Below are positions 44,381-52,398 of a DNA stretch of 64,000 bases, piece by piece (position 1 is the stretch's first letter; each line of letters opens with the position of its first letter). The position numbers were made by a program, and so were the translations under genes. Below the pieces are notes generated by a model. It saw only the letters and a list, made by a program, of their open reading frames with translations. It searched no databases and was not told the DNA's origin. Source of the DNA: Odoribacter lunatus (lineage in GTDB: Bacteria > Bacteroidota > Bacteroidia > Bacteroidales > Marinifilaceae); the NCBI RefSeq assembly GCF_943193135.1, contig NZ_CALPCZ010000001.1, positions 186,001 to 250,000 of the forward strand, given 5' to 3'.

Positions 44381-44948
44381 TACCGTAAAACATCAGGTCG
44401 ATATACTCCAGAATCGTTCGGGAATTTTTATCCTTGCGTCCGGTAATGATAAATGCTTGTTCCAGGCTTTTGAATGTCAGCAGGAGATTGCGGGCAAAAA
44501 CCTCCGGGTCGCTTACCCGGAAAATACTGCTCTCTTTCCCTTCCTGGATGATACCGGTCAATAATCTTATTTCTTGTTTATCTATGTCCTTGCGCAAATG
44601 TTCGATGCGGATGTTATTGAAAAGAAAATCATAGCGGATATACCGGTTACTGCGCACCAACGAATCGATAACTCCGAAATGTTGTAATATATACAGTTTT
44701 AATTTCCGGTCGGCGGGCAAGCATGAGTTTGCCGCCTTTTGCAGTTTTTCGTTAATGCTTTTGACTTCGTCTTCCACTACGTACGTGTACAACTCTTCTT
44801 TGCTCTTGAAATGGGTGTACAGTGTACGTCGGCTCATCTGTGCGGCTTTGGCAATATCGCTCATTGTGGCCTTGTAGGCGCTGATTTCTTTGAATAATGC
44901 CTTGGCGACATCGATGATTTTGTTTTTGGTTTTGCTCATAGACTGCAA
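44367..44948 (-). CDS. TetR-family regulator
   Basis: A 193-aa protein with an N-terminal TetR helix-turn-helix (about residues 8-55: KNKIIDVAKALFKEISAYKA, MSDIAKAAQMSRRTLYTHF) and an all-helical ligand domain. It is divergent from the YitT-type membrane gene, with the gap of about 90 bp holding that gene's promoter, so YitT is a natural target. The ligand is unknown. A second Met (codon 4) could be the true start. Confidence 0.88.
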   Translation of the reverse strand: MQSMSKTKNKIIDVAKALFKEISAYKATMSDIAKAAQMSRRTLYTHFKSKEELYTYVVEDEVKSINEKLQKAANSCLPADRKLKLYILQHFGVIDSLVRSNRYIRYDFLFNNIRIEHLRKDIDKQEIRLLTGIIQEGKESSIFRVSDPEVFARNLLLTFKSLEQAFIITGRKDKNSRTILEYIDLMFYGIIQS

Positions 44949-44998
44949 TAATACTTATTTTTATTAAGAAAACCATGAAAAATAATTGGGCAAAAAAT

Positions 44999-45006
44999 TA
45001 TCTTTG
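44999..45006 (+). promoter_or_regulatory. Promoter -7 element for the yitT-type gene
   Basis: TATCTTTG matches TAnnTTTG and lies 32 bp before the ATG at 45038. It decides the start: an in-frame ATG at 44975 lies upstream of this promoter and would not be in the transcript. Confidence 0.7.
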
Positions 45007-45037
45007 CGTTCGTATAGTGCAAACGAATTTTAATAAT

Positions 45038-46012
45038 ATGAATGTAATTAAAGCCTCTTTCTACAAGGAAAAAATCTTTTCTGCACAGTGGTTTCGTACA
45101 TGGGGGACGCTATTGTTGGGCTCAATGGTCATTGCCACGGGATATACATTTTTTATGACCCCTTATCAGATTGTGCCGGGAGGAATCTACGGTATATCCA
45201 CCATTTTGAATTGGAAACTGGGATTTCCCATCGGTATGGCGGCTCTCTGTTTCAACTTGCCGTTGAGTCTGATAGGCTTTAAAATATTGGGGCGGGATTT
45301 CGGGTTCCGCACGTTCATCTGTTTTTGGCTGGTGGCTTTCTTTGCCGATGGTTTTCCGTGGATGCTGGAACATCTGTGCGGTTATTCGTCCGCTTTTGCC
45401 CATGATCCTTTGCAATTGGTAAAAGGGGGAATCGACAATCCCGACGCGACCAAAGAGGGCGTTTTGTTGGCGAGTATATTCGGCGGGGTGGTTATCGGTG
45501 TCGGTGCGGGATTGATATTTAAAACCCGTTCTTCCAGTGCGGGTACTGATGTGGTGGCGGCTGTATTGCACAAACTGACCCGTCGTCCTTTGGGCATGAT
45601 GCAGATGACTGTCGATTTGATTATCGTCGTATTGGGATTTGTGGCCTTCCCGGATTGGAAAACACCGTTCTATTCATTGATAACCATATTCATTATGGGT
45701 AAAGTCATTGACATCGTTATCGGCGGTTATTCCAGTGATAAGACCTTTTTTATCGTTTCGGAGAAAACCGAAGAGATTCGTAATTTTATCCTGGCGGAAC
45801 TGCACCGTGGCGGCTCTATCGTGCCGGTTAATGGAATGTGGAACAGACAGGAAAAAGAGATGATTATGACGGTGGTAAACAGAAAAGAGGTGACCACTTT
45901 GCAGCGTGCTATTCAGCATATCGACCCGCACGCCTTCACCATGATATTTAATGCGCAGGAAATTATGGGTGCAGGATTCAAAAGAATGGGTTGGGACGAT
46001 AATAACGGCTAA
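45038..46012 (+). CDS. YitT-family membrane protein
   Basis: A 324-aa protein with five to six N-terminal helices (DUF161 type; motifs MVIATGYTFFMTPYQIVPGG, GGVVIGVGAGLIFKTRSSSA and GTDVVAAVL) and a C-terminal soluble DUF2179 domain (about residues 245-320; TFFIVSEKTEEIRNFILAEL, GGSIVPVNGMW). The family is present in many bacteria with unclear function; ion or small-molecule transport has been proposed. Length and domain order are normal. Confidence 0.88.
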   Translation: MNVIKASFYKEKIFSAQWFRTWGTLLLGSMVIATGYTFFMTPYQIVPGGIYGISTILNWKLGFPIGMAALCFNLPLSLIGFKILGRDFGFRTFICFWLVAFFADGFPWMLEHLCGYSSAFAHDPLQLVKGGIDNPDATKEGVLLASIFGGVVIGVGAGLIFKTRSSSAGTDVVAAVLHKLTRRPLGMMQMTVDLIIVVLGFVAFPDWKTPFYSLITIFIMGKVIDIVIGGYSSDKTFFIVSEKTEEIRNFILAELHRGGSIVPVNGMWNRQEKEMIMTVVNRKEVTTLQRAIQHIDPHAFTMIFNAQEIMGAGFKRMGWDDNNG

Positions 46013-46025
46013 AACCGGCATTAAA

Positions 46026-47177
46026 TTAATGGTACAACTCGATATCCTCGGCTTTGATAGGAGAGTTGCATAAAATAATCAAACGCTCCACGACGTTGCG
46101 CAATTCGCGGATGTTGCCCGTCCATTCGTATTGTTTCATTAAGTCAATAGCTTCCGGGGCAAATTGCTTGGAGGGAATCCGCATCTCTGCGCATATCTCT
46201 TCCGTGAAGTGTTGCACGAGGTCGTCAATATCTTCCGTCCGCTCTTTTAACGGGGGAACATGGATGATAATCACACTCAACCGGTGGTATAAATCCTCCC
46301 GGAAATTCCCTTTGGCTATTTCTTCTTTCAGATTTTTGTTGGTCGCTGCGATTACCCGCACGTCCACGTGTATATCCGAATCGCTTCCGATGCGGCTGAT
46401 TTTGTTCTCCTGTAATACCCGCAACACTTTGGCCTGGGCGCTGAGACTCATATCTCCGATTTCATCCAAAAAGATTGTGCCGGTATGTGCCAACTCGAAT
46501 TTTCCTTTTTTCTGTTTGATAGCGGAAGTGAAAGAGCCCTTTTCGTGCCCGAACAGTTCGCTCTCAATCAGCTCGAAAGGGATAGCGGCGCAATTCACCT
46601 CCACAAAAGCGTTGTCGCGGCGGTCGCTCTTTTCGTGCAACTGGCGGGCGACTAATTCCTTGCCCGATCCGTTGGGCCCTGTGATAAGTACTCTTGCATC
46701 CGACGGGGCTACTTTGTCGATAATTGACTTGACATGCTCCAGAGCTTCCGAATGGCCTATCATTTCATATTTTTTGCTTACCTTGCATTTTAGGGATTGT
46801 GTTTCCTGCACAAGGCGGTGTTTGTCGGTGGCATTCTTGATTGTAATCAGAATACGGTTCAGATCCAGCGGTTTTTCGATGAAATCGTAGGCTCCCTTCT
46901 TAATCGCCTCGATGGCGGTGTCGATCGTGCCATGTCCGGAAATAATGATAATCGGTGTTGTGGTGGAAAACTCCTTGATGCGTTCCAATACTTCCAGCCC
47001 GTCTATCTGGGGCATTTTTATATCGCAGAATACCACGTCCGGCTTCTCGGTCTTGAACATGACCAGTCCTTCCATGCCGTTTTCGGCCACCAGCACCTCG
47101 TGGCCTTCATAGGTAAGAATGTCCTTCATGGTATTGCGTATACTACGCTCGTCGTCGATAATTAAAATTTTAGCCAT
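46026..47177 (-). CDS. NtrC-family response regulator without Fis HTH and with altered GAFTGA loop
   Basis: A 383-aa protein with a receiver (about residues 2-115: LIIDDERS, phospho-acceptor VVFCDIKMP, KPLD) and a sigma-54-activator AAA+ domain (about 140-375: Walker A GPNGSGKELVARQL, Walker B TGTIFLDEIGDMS, sensor WTGNIRELRN). The sigma-54-contact loop reads GSFTSA (EKGSFTSAIKQ) instead of GAFTGA. The protein ends after IKAEDIELYH, right behind the AAA+ domain, with no C-terminal Fis DNA-binding domain. It may therefore act without DNA binding or not as a sigma-54 activator. Start: GTG at 47183 is possible, but ATG at 47177 (MAKILIIDD) is standard. No histidine kinase is adjacent. Confidence 0.88.
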   Translation of the reverse strand: MAKILIIDDERSIRNTMKDILTYEGHEVLVAENGMEGLVMFKTEKPDVVFCDIKMPQIDGLEVLERIKEFSTTTPIIIISGHGTIDTAIEAIKKGAYDFIEKPLDLNRILITIKNATDKHRLVQETQSLKCKVSKKYEMIGHSEALEHVKSIIDKVAPSDARVLITGPNGSGKELVARQLHEKSDRRDNAFVEVNCAAIPFELIESELFGHEKGSFTSAIKQKKGKFELAHTGTIFLDEIGDMSLSAQAKVLRVLQENKISRIGSDSDIHVDVRVIAATNKNLKEEIAKGNFREDLYHRLSVIIIHVPPLKERTEDIDDLVQHFTEEICAEMRIPSKQFAPEAIDLMKQYEWTGNIRELRNVVERLIILCNSPIKAEDIELYH

Positions 47178-47298
47178 GTGCACATTGTTATTTACTGTGG
47201 TTTCTTTAACTTTACGAAAAAAGTAACGTATCTCGGTTTAGAATCCGGTAAACCACTGTTTCCGACAAAAATAATCAATTATTTATAACTTTTTTGAG

Positions 47299-47306
47299 TA
47301 ACTTTG
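47299..47306 (+). promoter_or_regulatory. Promoter -7 element for the patatin gene
   Basis: TAACTTTG matches TAnnTTTG, 26 bp before the ATG at 47333. An upstream TTG at 47294 in the same frame precedes the promoter and is not a start. Confidence 0.65.
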
Positions 47307-47332
47307 TTTTAATATTTGCTAAAGCATACCTG

Positions 47333-49525
47333 ATGAGAAAAACACTGATATGGGCGGTTATTTTGTTCCTGGCATGTCATTATTCGTATGCTGAGAGGAA
47401 AAAAGTCGGTTTGGTATTAAGCGGAGGAGGAGCAAAGGGGGTGGCACATATCGGGGCGTTGAAGGTATTGGAGGAAGCGGGAATCCCCATTGATTACATC
47501 GCGGGTACCAGTATGGGATCTATTGTCGGGGGGCTTTATGCCATTGGTTATGATGCTGCTCATTTGGATAGCTTGGTACGGGTGCAGAACTGGCCGTTTT
47601 TGTTGAGCAACAAAGTATACCGTTACGACCTTCCTTTCTCCGAAAAGGAAAAAGACGAGAAATACCTCCTTTCCATACCCATGTTGGGCAGCAAGCTCAT
47701 ACAGATGCCTGTCGGGTTTATCAGCGGTCAGAACATTTACAGCCTTTTTTCGGAACTGACGATAGGATACCACGATTCCTTGTCGTTTGCGGATCTTCCC
47801 ATACCCTTTTCTTGTGTGGCGGCAGATTTAGTCGATGGGAAAGAAATTATCCTCGACCGAGGCAACCTTTCGCTGGCCATGAGGGCGAGTATGGCGATTC
47901 CGGGTGTTTTCTCGCCGGTAATCATGGATTCTATGATGTTAGTGGACGGTGGTATTGCCAATAATTATCCGGTAGACGTTCTGCGGGCAATGGGGGCGGA
48001 TATCATTATTGGGGTGGATGTATCCGCCGGATTGCGGACAATGGGAGAACTGAATTCCGTGTTGGACATCGTGGATCAGCTTACCAATTTTATGGGGATG
48101 GAGAAGTACGAAGAGAATATCAAGCTGACCGATTTGTACATCAAACCGGACATAACCCCTTATTCGGCGGCAAGTTTCGAGCCGGAGGCCATAGATACGC
48201 TCATACTGCGGGGAGAAACAGCGGCACGGGCACAATGGGAAGAGATAATCGGTCTGAAAGAAAAGATTGGTATACCGGCCGGAGAAATGGGGAAAAACGA
48301 GATTGAAAACCTTTTTATCGCCACAGACTCTTTGGCTATCGGCAAAATCGAAATAGAAGGTGTGGGGGCATCGGAAAAAAACTGGGTGAGAAAAAAAGCT
48401 GCCTTGCAGGAACATTCTGTCATTTCCATGCGGGATTTACACAAAGCTATAGCCGTGCTTTATGGTACAGGGGCTTTCTCGGCTGTCGATTACCGGTTGA
48501 GCGGGCGGCAGGAGTATGATTTGACCTTGATACTAAGAGAAAAAGGTATGAGTACTCTGAATTTGGGGTTTCGCTTCGATACGGAGGAAATGGCGGCTAT
48601 TCTCGTGAATACCACGATACGCAACAGGCACTTGCGGGGCTTCCAGTTGTCCGTGACGGGGAGACTCGGCATGAATCCCTACGCAAGGGTTGAATATTCC
48701 CTGGGTAACACTTTTTTGCGCAAAGCCGGATTGGCGTATATGTACAAATACAATGACATCGATTTATACCGCAATGGATACAAAGTGGACAATGTCACAT
48801 TTTCCTATCACATGGGGGAACTGGCATTTTCCGATATTTACCTTCGGAATCTGAAATTTGAATTGGGATTTAGATATGAATACTTTGATTTCAGTTCCTT
48901 TCTTTACGCGCAACCCGGTGAGCGGGAGAAAGTAAAGCCGGAAGGTTTCCTGAGTTATTACGGATTGATGTATTACGAGACTTACGACCAGAAATACTAT
49001 CCGGAGAGAGGGTGGTCGTTGAAAGGGGAGTACTCTTTGTACACCAGCAACGGATGGCGTTACGACGGGGGCACCCCTTTCTCTGCGTTGTCGGGCAGTC
49101 TTGAAACCGTTCTTCCCGTGACCCGTCGTTTTGTCTGCCTCCCTTCTCTGTATGGGCGGGTATTGATAGGCAAGCGGATTCCTTATGCGTATTTGAATAA
49201 TATGGGGGGGATGGTGGCAGGACGGTATTTTTCACAGCAATTGCCTTTTGTCGGTATTCACCGTCTGGAAATGGCTGAAAATTCACTGTTGGTGGGAAGT
49301 GTGAAATTCCGCTATCGGCTAGGGAGAAAAAACTATTTGACGGCAGTTGTGAACTATGCCAAGCAGAAAGATAATTTTTTTGATATATTGAGCGGAAGCG
49401 ATATTTGGGGCGGGGGTATCAGTTATTCTTACAATACTCTGATCGGTCCTGTTGATTTGTGGCTGGATATGTCGAATTGGAACAAAACTGTGGGTGTGTA
49501 TTTTAATTTAGGATATTATTTTTAA
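47333..49525 (+). CDS. Patatin-like phospholipase with POTRA and outer-membrane barrel (PlpD-like)
   Basis: A 730-aa protein. Signal peptide about 1-20 (LACHYSYA). The patatin domain (about 24-220) has the oxyanion GGGAKG motif, nucleophile loop GTSMGS (Ser about 60) and the VDGG Asp (about 206). Residues about 330-400 look like one POTRA unit (IGKIEIEGVGASEKN). The rest is a BamA/Omp85-type 16-strand barrel ending GVYFNLGYYF. This order matches type Vd autotransporters such as PlpD, which expose a lipase on the surface; Bacteroidota versions often stay attached. It starts a unit with apbE (5 bp gap). Confidence 0.9.
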   Translation: MRKTLIWAVILFLACHYSYAERKKVGLVLSGGGAKGVAHIGALKVLEEAGIPIDYIAGTSMGSIVGGLYAIGYDAAHLDSLVRVQNWPFLLSNKVYRYDLPFSEKEKDEKYLLSIPMLGSKLIQMPVGFISGQNIYSLFSELTIGYHDSLSFADLPIPFSCVAADLVDGKEIILDRGNLSLAMRASMAIPGVFSPVIMDSMMLVDGGIANNYPVDVLRAMGADIIIGVDVSAGLRTMGELNSVLDIVDQLTNFMGMEKYEENIKLTDLYIKPDITPYSAASFEPEAIDTLILRGETAARAQWEEIIGLKEKIGIPAGEMGKNEIENLFIATDSLAIGKIEIEGVGASEKNWVRKKAALQEHSVISMRDLHKAIAVLYGTGAFSAVDYRLSGRQEYDLTLILREKGMSTLNLGFRFDTEEMAAILVNTTIRNRHLRGFQLSVTGRLGMNPYARVEYSLGNTFLRKAGLAYMYKYNDIDLYRNGYKVDNVTFSYHMGELAFSDIYLRNLKFELGFRYEYFDFSSFLYAQPGEREKVKPEGFLSYYGLMYYETYDQKYYPERGWSLKGEYSLYTSNGWRYDGGTPFSALSGSLETVLPVTRRFVCLPSLYGRVLIGKRIPYAYLNNMGGMVAGRYFSQQLPFVGIHRLEMAENSLLVGSVKFRYRLGRKNYLTAVVNYAKQKDNFFDILSGSDIWGGGISYSYNTLIGPVDLWLDMSNWNKTVGVYFNLGYYF

Positions 49526-49530
49526 TTATC

Positions 49531-50511
49531 ATGAAAGCGTGTGCTATTTTTTTATGTGCGATAATCCTTTGCGGATGCGGTCATGACGTATACCGGTATA
49601 CTGAAGGCAAAATATATGGTACGTATTATCGGGTCGTCTATGAATCTCCCCGTGTATGGGATAAAGAACTCAAAGACTGCATGGAGGAGGTGAATGTCTC
49701 GTTGTCTATGTTCAACCCCGAATCTGTCGTTTCCCGGTTAAATCGCAACGAAACCCGGCAGGTGGATTCGCTTTTCGTCCGTCTTTTCCGGATGGCGCAA
49801 TACGTGAATCGTGAAACGGACGGGGCTTTTGATATTACCGTGGCGCCATTGATTAATGCTTGGGGTTTCGGATACAAACAGGGCGTTATGCCCGATTCGG
49901 GGCGCATCGATACCTTGTTGCAGTGGGTGGGGATGGAAAAACTTGAACTGCGGGGGGATACACTTGTAAAAATGGTGAAGGAAACCGAAATCGATGCCAG
50001 TTCCATCGCTAAAGGCTTGGGAGTGGACCGGGTGGCTGAATTTCTGGAAAAACAAGGCGTGAAAAATTACATGGTGGATATCGGGGGGGAAATCCGTGTG
50101 AAGGGTATGAGCGGAAAGGGCAGACCCTGGAGAATCGGCATTGACCGTCCGGAGGACGACCCCCAGGTGCTGAACCGACAACTGCAATTAATCATTTCCC
50201 TGCAGAACGGGGCATTGGCGACTTCCGGCAATTACCGCAACTTCTATGTGAAAGAGGGTAAAAAATACGCCCACACCGTCAATCCTCGCACGGGTTATCT
50301 GGTGCAGCGGGATATTGTCAGCTCCACCGTATACGCCTCCACCTGCATGGAAGCCGACGCGTACGCAACCGCTTTCATGGTATTGGGGTTGGAGGAAAGC
50401 CGGGAAATCATTGCCGCCCATCCGGAACTGGAGGCCTGTTTCATCTATACCGACGGACAAAACCTGAAGATATGGATGACAGACCGGTTTAAGACCTTTG
50501 TTTTGGAATAG
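49531..50511 (+). CDS. apbE: FAD:protein FMN transferase (ApbE), lipoprotein
   Basis: A 326-aa protein with lipobox LCGC (Cys about residue 16). ApbE motifs: DITVAPLINAWGFG (about residues 105-118), DASSIAKGLGVDRVAEFL, MVDIGGEIRVKG, and HTVNPRTGYLV (about 252-262), followed by ADAYATAFMVLGLEES (metal site). It links FMN to Thr residues in proteins such as NqrB/C, RnfG and other extracytoplasmic flavoproteins. No target is adjacent. Confidence 0.94.
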   Translation: MKACAIFLCAIILCGCGHDVYRYTEGKIYGTYYRVVYESPRVWDKELKDCMEEVNVSLSMFNPESVVSRLNRNETRQVDSLFVRLFRMAQYVNRETDGAFDITVAPLINAWGFGYKQGVMPDSGRIDTLLQWVGMEKLELRGDTLVKMVKETEIDASSIAKGLGVDRVAEFLEKQGVKNYMVDIGGEIRVKGMSGKGRPWRIGIDRPEDDPQVLNRQLQLIISLQNGALATSGNYRNFYVKEGKKYAHTVNPRTGYLVQRDIVSSTVYASTCMEADAYATAFMVLGLEESREIIAAHPELEACFIYTDGQNLKIWMTDRFKTFVLE

Positions 50512-50532
50512 CTTATAAACACAAAGTTGGCA

Positions 50533-52398
50533 GTGGGAAAAAAAGTTATCACCGGAATACTCCTGATTTTTAGCTTGACGGCGGGATGCTTCGTGGCTGC
50601 TGCACAACAAATAGACTCGTTGCCTAGGGTTTTTCTGCCTGACAGTCTTATACGGGATACCCTGCGCTATGAATATACCAAAATCAAGAATATGGCTGGG
50701 AAAAGCGCTTTTACTAAAGAGCTGTACAAATTGTTTTTTGTAAACCCAAAGAAAAACCGGGTTAATGTCATGCGTACCCAAAACAGTGAGGAGCGTTTTA
50801 AGGCATTTGCAGGAGACACAATCCGGAATATAACCATCAAAGTACTGCCGCCGTACGGCACAAGCGTGTACGATACCACCTATTCGGAACAGGATTTGGG
50901 CTGGTTGCGGGTAGCTGCCAATAAAATACACATGAAAACGGCCGAGCGGGTCGTGCGCAAACAATTGACGGTCAAATCGGGTGACAGGCTGGTGCCTTTT
51001 GATTTGGTACAGAATGAAATACTCTTAAGGCGTCTGGCATACATCGAGGATGTGTCCGTTTGGGTAACCCGAGTACCCGGTACGGAAGGGGAAGTGGATT
51101 TGACTGTTATCTGTAAAGATGACTTCTCCTGGGGTATGGATGTGTCCTCCAACTTCCTCAATTCCGCCCGTATTGGCGTGCAAAACAAGAATTTCCTCAA
51201 AATGGGGCATCAGGTGGATTATAGAATCAGTTACCGGGGTACTAAAGACCGGAAATGGGGAAACATTGTCCAATACAGGATAAACAGCATACTGGGAAGC
51301 CATTTTGATTTGCTGGCCTACTATCAGAACGACTATGCCGCCAAACAGGTTTTCGGAACTCTGGAACGGCAGTTCCTTACGTCCTCCGTAAAATGGGCGG
51401 GAGGTGTTACCGTCAGCAGGGTATACAGGGCGGACAATTTGCCGGATGTGGATTTTAGACACGAAGAATATTGTTTCAACTATCACGCACAGGACATTTG
51501 GGCGGGGAGATCATTTCTCTTGCGGAACAACAGACGGTATACTCGGAATCTCTATCTGACGGGACGGTTTTCAAACACCATTTTCAACAGCCGTCCGGAC
51601 ATATCGGCGGATACAAACCAGTTTTATTACAACCGCCACGGCTATTATGCTGCCTTGACTTTTCGGAGACTGAGTTATTACAAGGCAAATCTGATTTATG
51701 ATTTCGGACGGACGGAAGACATCCCTGTCGGACTTTCCTCCGCTTTTATACTTGGATACGAAAACAGCGACTTCCAGAACGCTACCTATTGGGGCTCCCA
51801 ATTCCGCTATTCCTATTTTAACCGGCACACCGAGCGTTACTATGCGGCGGATGTCGCATTGGGCTCTTATCTGTACGGCGGCAAATTTCAACGGGGTGTT
51901 TTCAAAGCGGGATTGCACCATATCAGCAATCTATTGAGCATCGGAAGCTATCGTTTCCGTTTCTATAACGACGTTAGCTATGTGACGGGAATCCGGCGCT
52001 ATGAAGCTGATTATCTCTACTTTCAGGACAGCGACATATTGGGCTTCGACTCGGATACTCTGCGGGGTAAACAAAAACTCTCCTGTTCACTTTCGACCAC
52101 GTTCTTTTTTCCCTATATATACAAGGGATTCCGGATGTCTTTTACCAACTTTATTGATTTCGGGGTTATCGTACCGGAAAATACCTCCATACTGAAAGGA
52201 AAAACCTATTGGGGGATAGGGGTGGCGGTAAATCTGCGCAACGACAACATTGTGTTTAAAAACATCAGCCTGCGCCTTTCTTTCTATCCCAATGCTCCCG
52301 CGGACATGCGGAATTTCGGAGCCTCCATGTCCGGCAATCTGCAAAACGGATTTTACGATTACCAAGTGGGAAAACCGCAGGTAATTCTGTACGATTGA
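50533..52398 (+). CDS. POTRA/outer-membrane barrel protein, non-ATG start
   Basis: A 621-aa protein with a signal peptide (KKVITGILLIFSLTAGCFV..AAAQQ). After a linker, a POTRA-like domain covers about 95-205 (GWLRVAANKIHMKTAERVV, RLAYIEDVSVWV) and the rest is a predicted beta-barrel. It ends KPQVILYD, without a clear terminal aromatic. The frame has no ATG before the signal peptide; the options are GTG (50533) or TTG (50527), with the apbE stop just upstream in frame. I chose GTG. Likely a BamA-superfamily protein, substrate unknown. It lies 21 bp after apbE. Confidence 0.72.
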   Translation: MGKKVITGILLIFSLTAGCFVAAAQQIDSLPRVFLPDSLIRDTLRYEYTKIKNMAGKSAFTKELYKLFFVNPKKNRVNVMRTQNSEERFKAFAGDTIRNITIKVLPPYGTSVYDTTYSEQDLGWLRVAANKIHMKTAERVVRKQLTVKSGDRLVPFDLVQNEILLRRLAYIEDVSVWVTRVPGTEGEVDLTVICKDDFSWGMDVSSNFLNSARIGVQNKNFLKMGHQVDYRISYRGTKDRKWGNIVQYRINSILGSHFDLLAYYQNDYAAKQVFGTLERQFLTSSVKWAGGVTVSRVYRADNLPDVDFRHEEYCFNYHAQDIWAGRSFLLRNNRRYTRNLYLTGRFSNTIFNSRPDISADTNQFYYNRHGYYAALTFRRLSYYKANLIYDFGRTEDIPVGLSSAFILGYENSDFQNATYWGSQFRYSYFNRHTERYYAADVALGSYLYGGKFQRGVFKAGLHHISNLLSIGSYRFRFYNDVSYVTGIRRYEADYLYFQDSDILGFDSDTLRGKQKLSCSLSTTFFFPYIYKGFRMSFTNFIDFGVIVPENTSILKGKTYWGIGVAVNLRNDNIVFKNISLRLSFYPNAPADMRNFGASMSGNLQNGFYDYQVGKPQVILYD

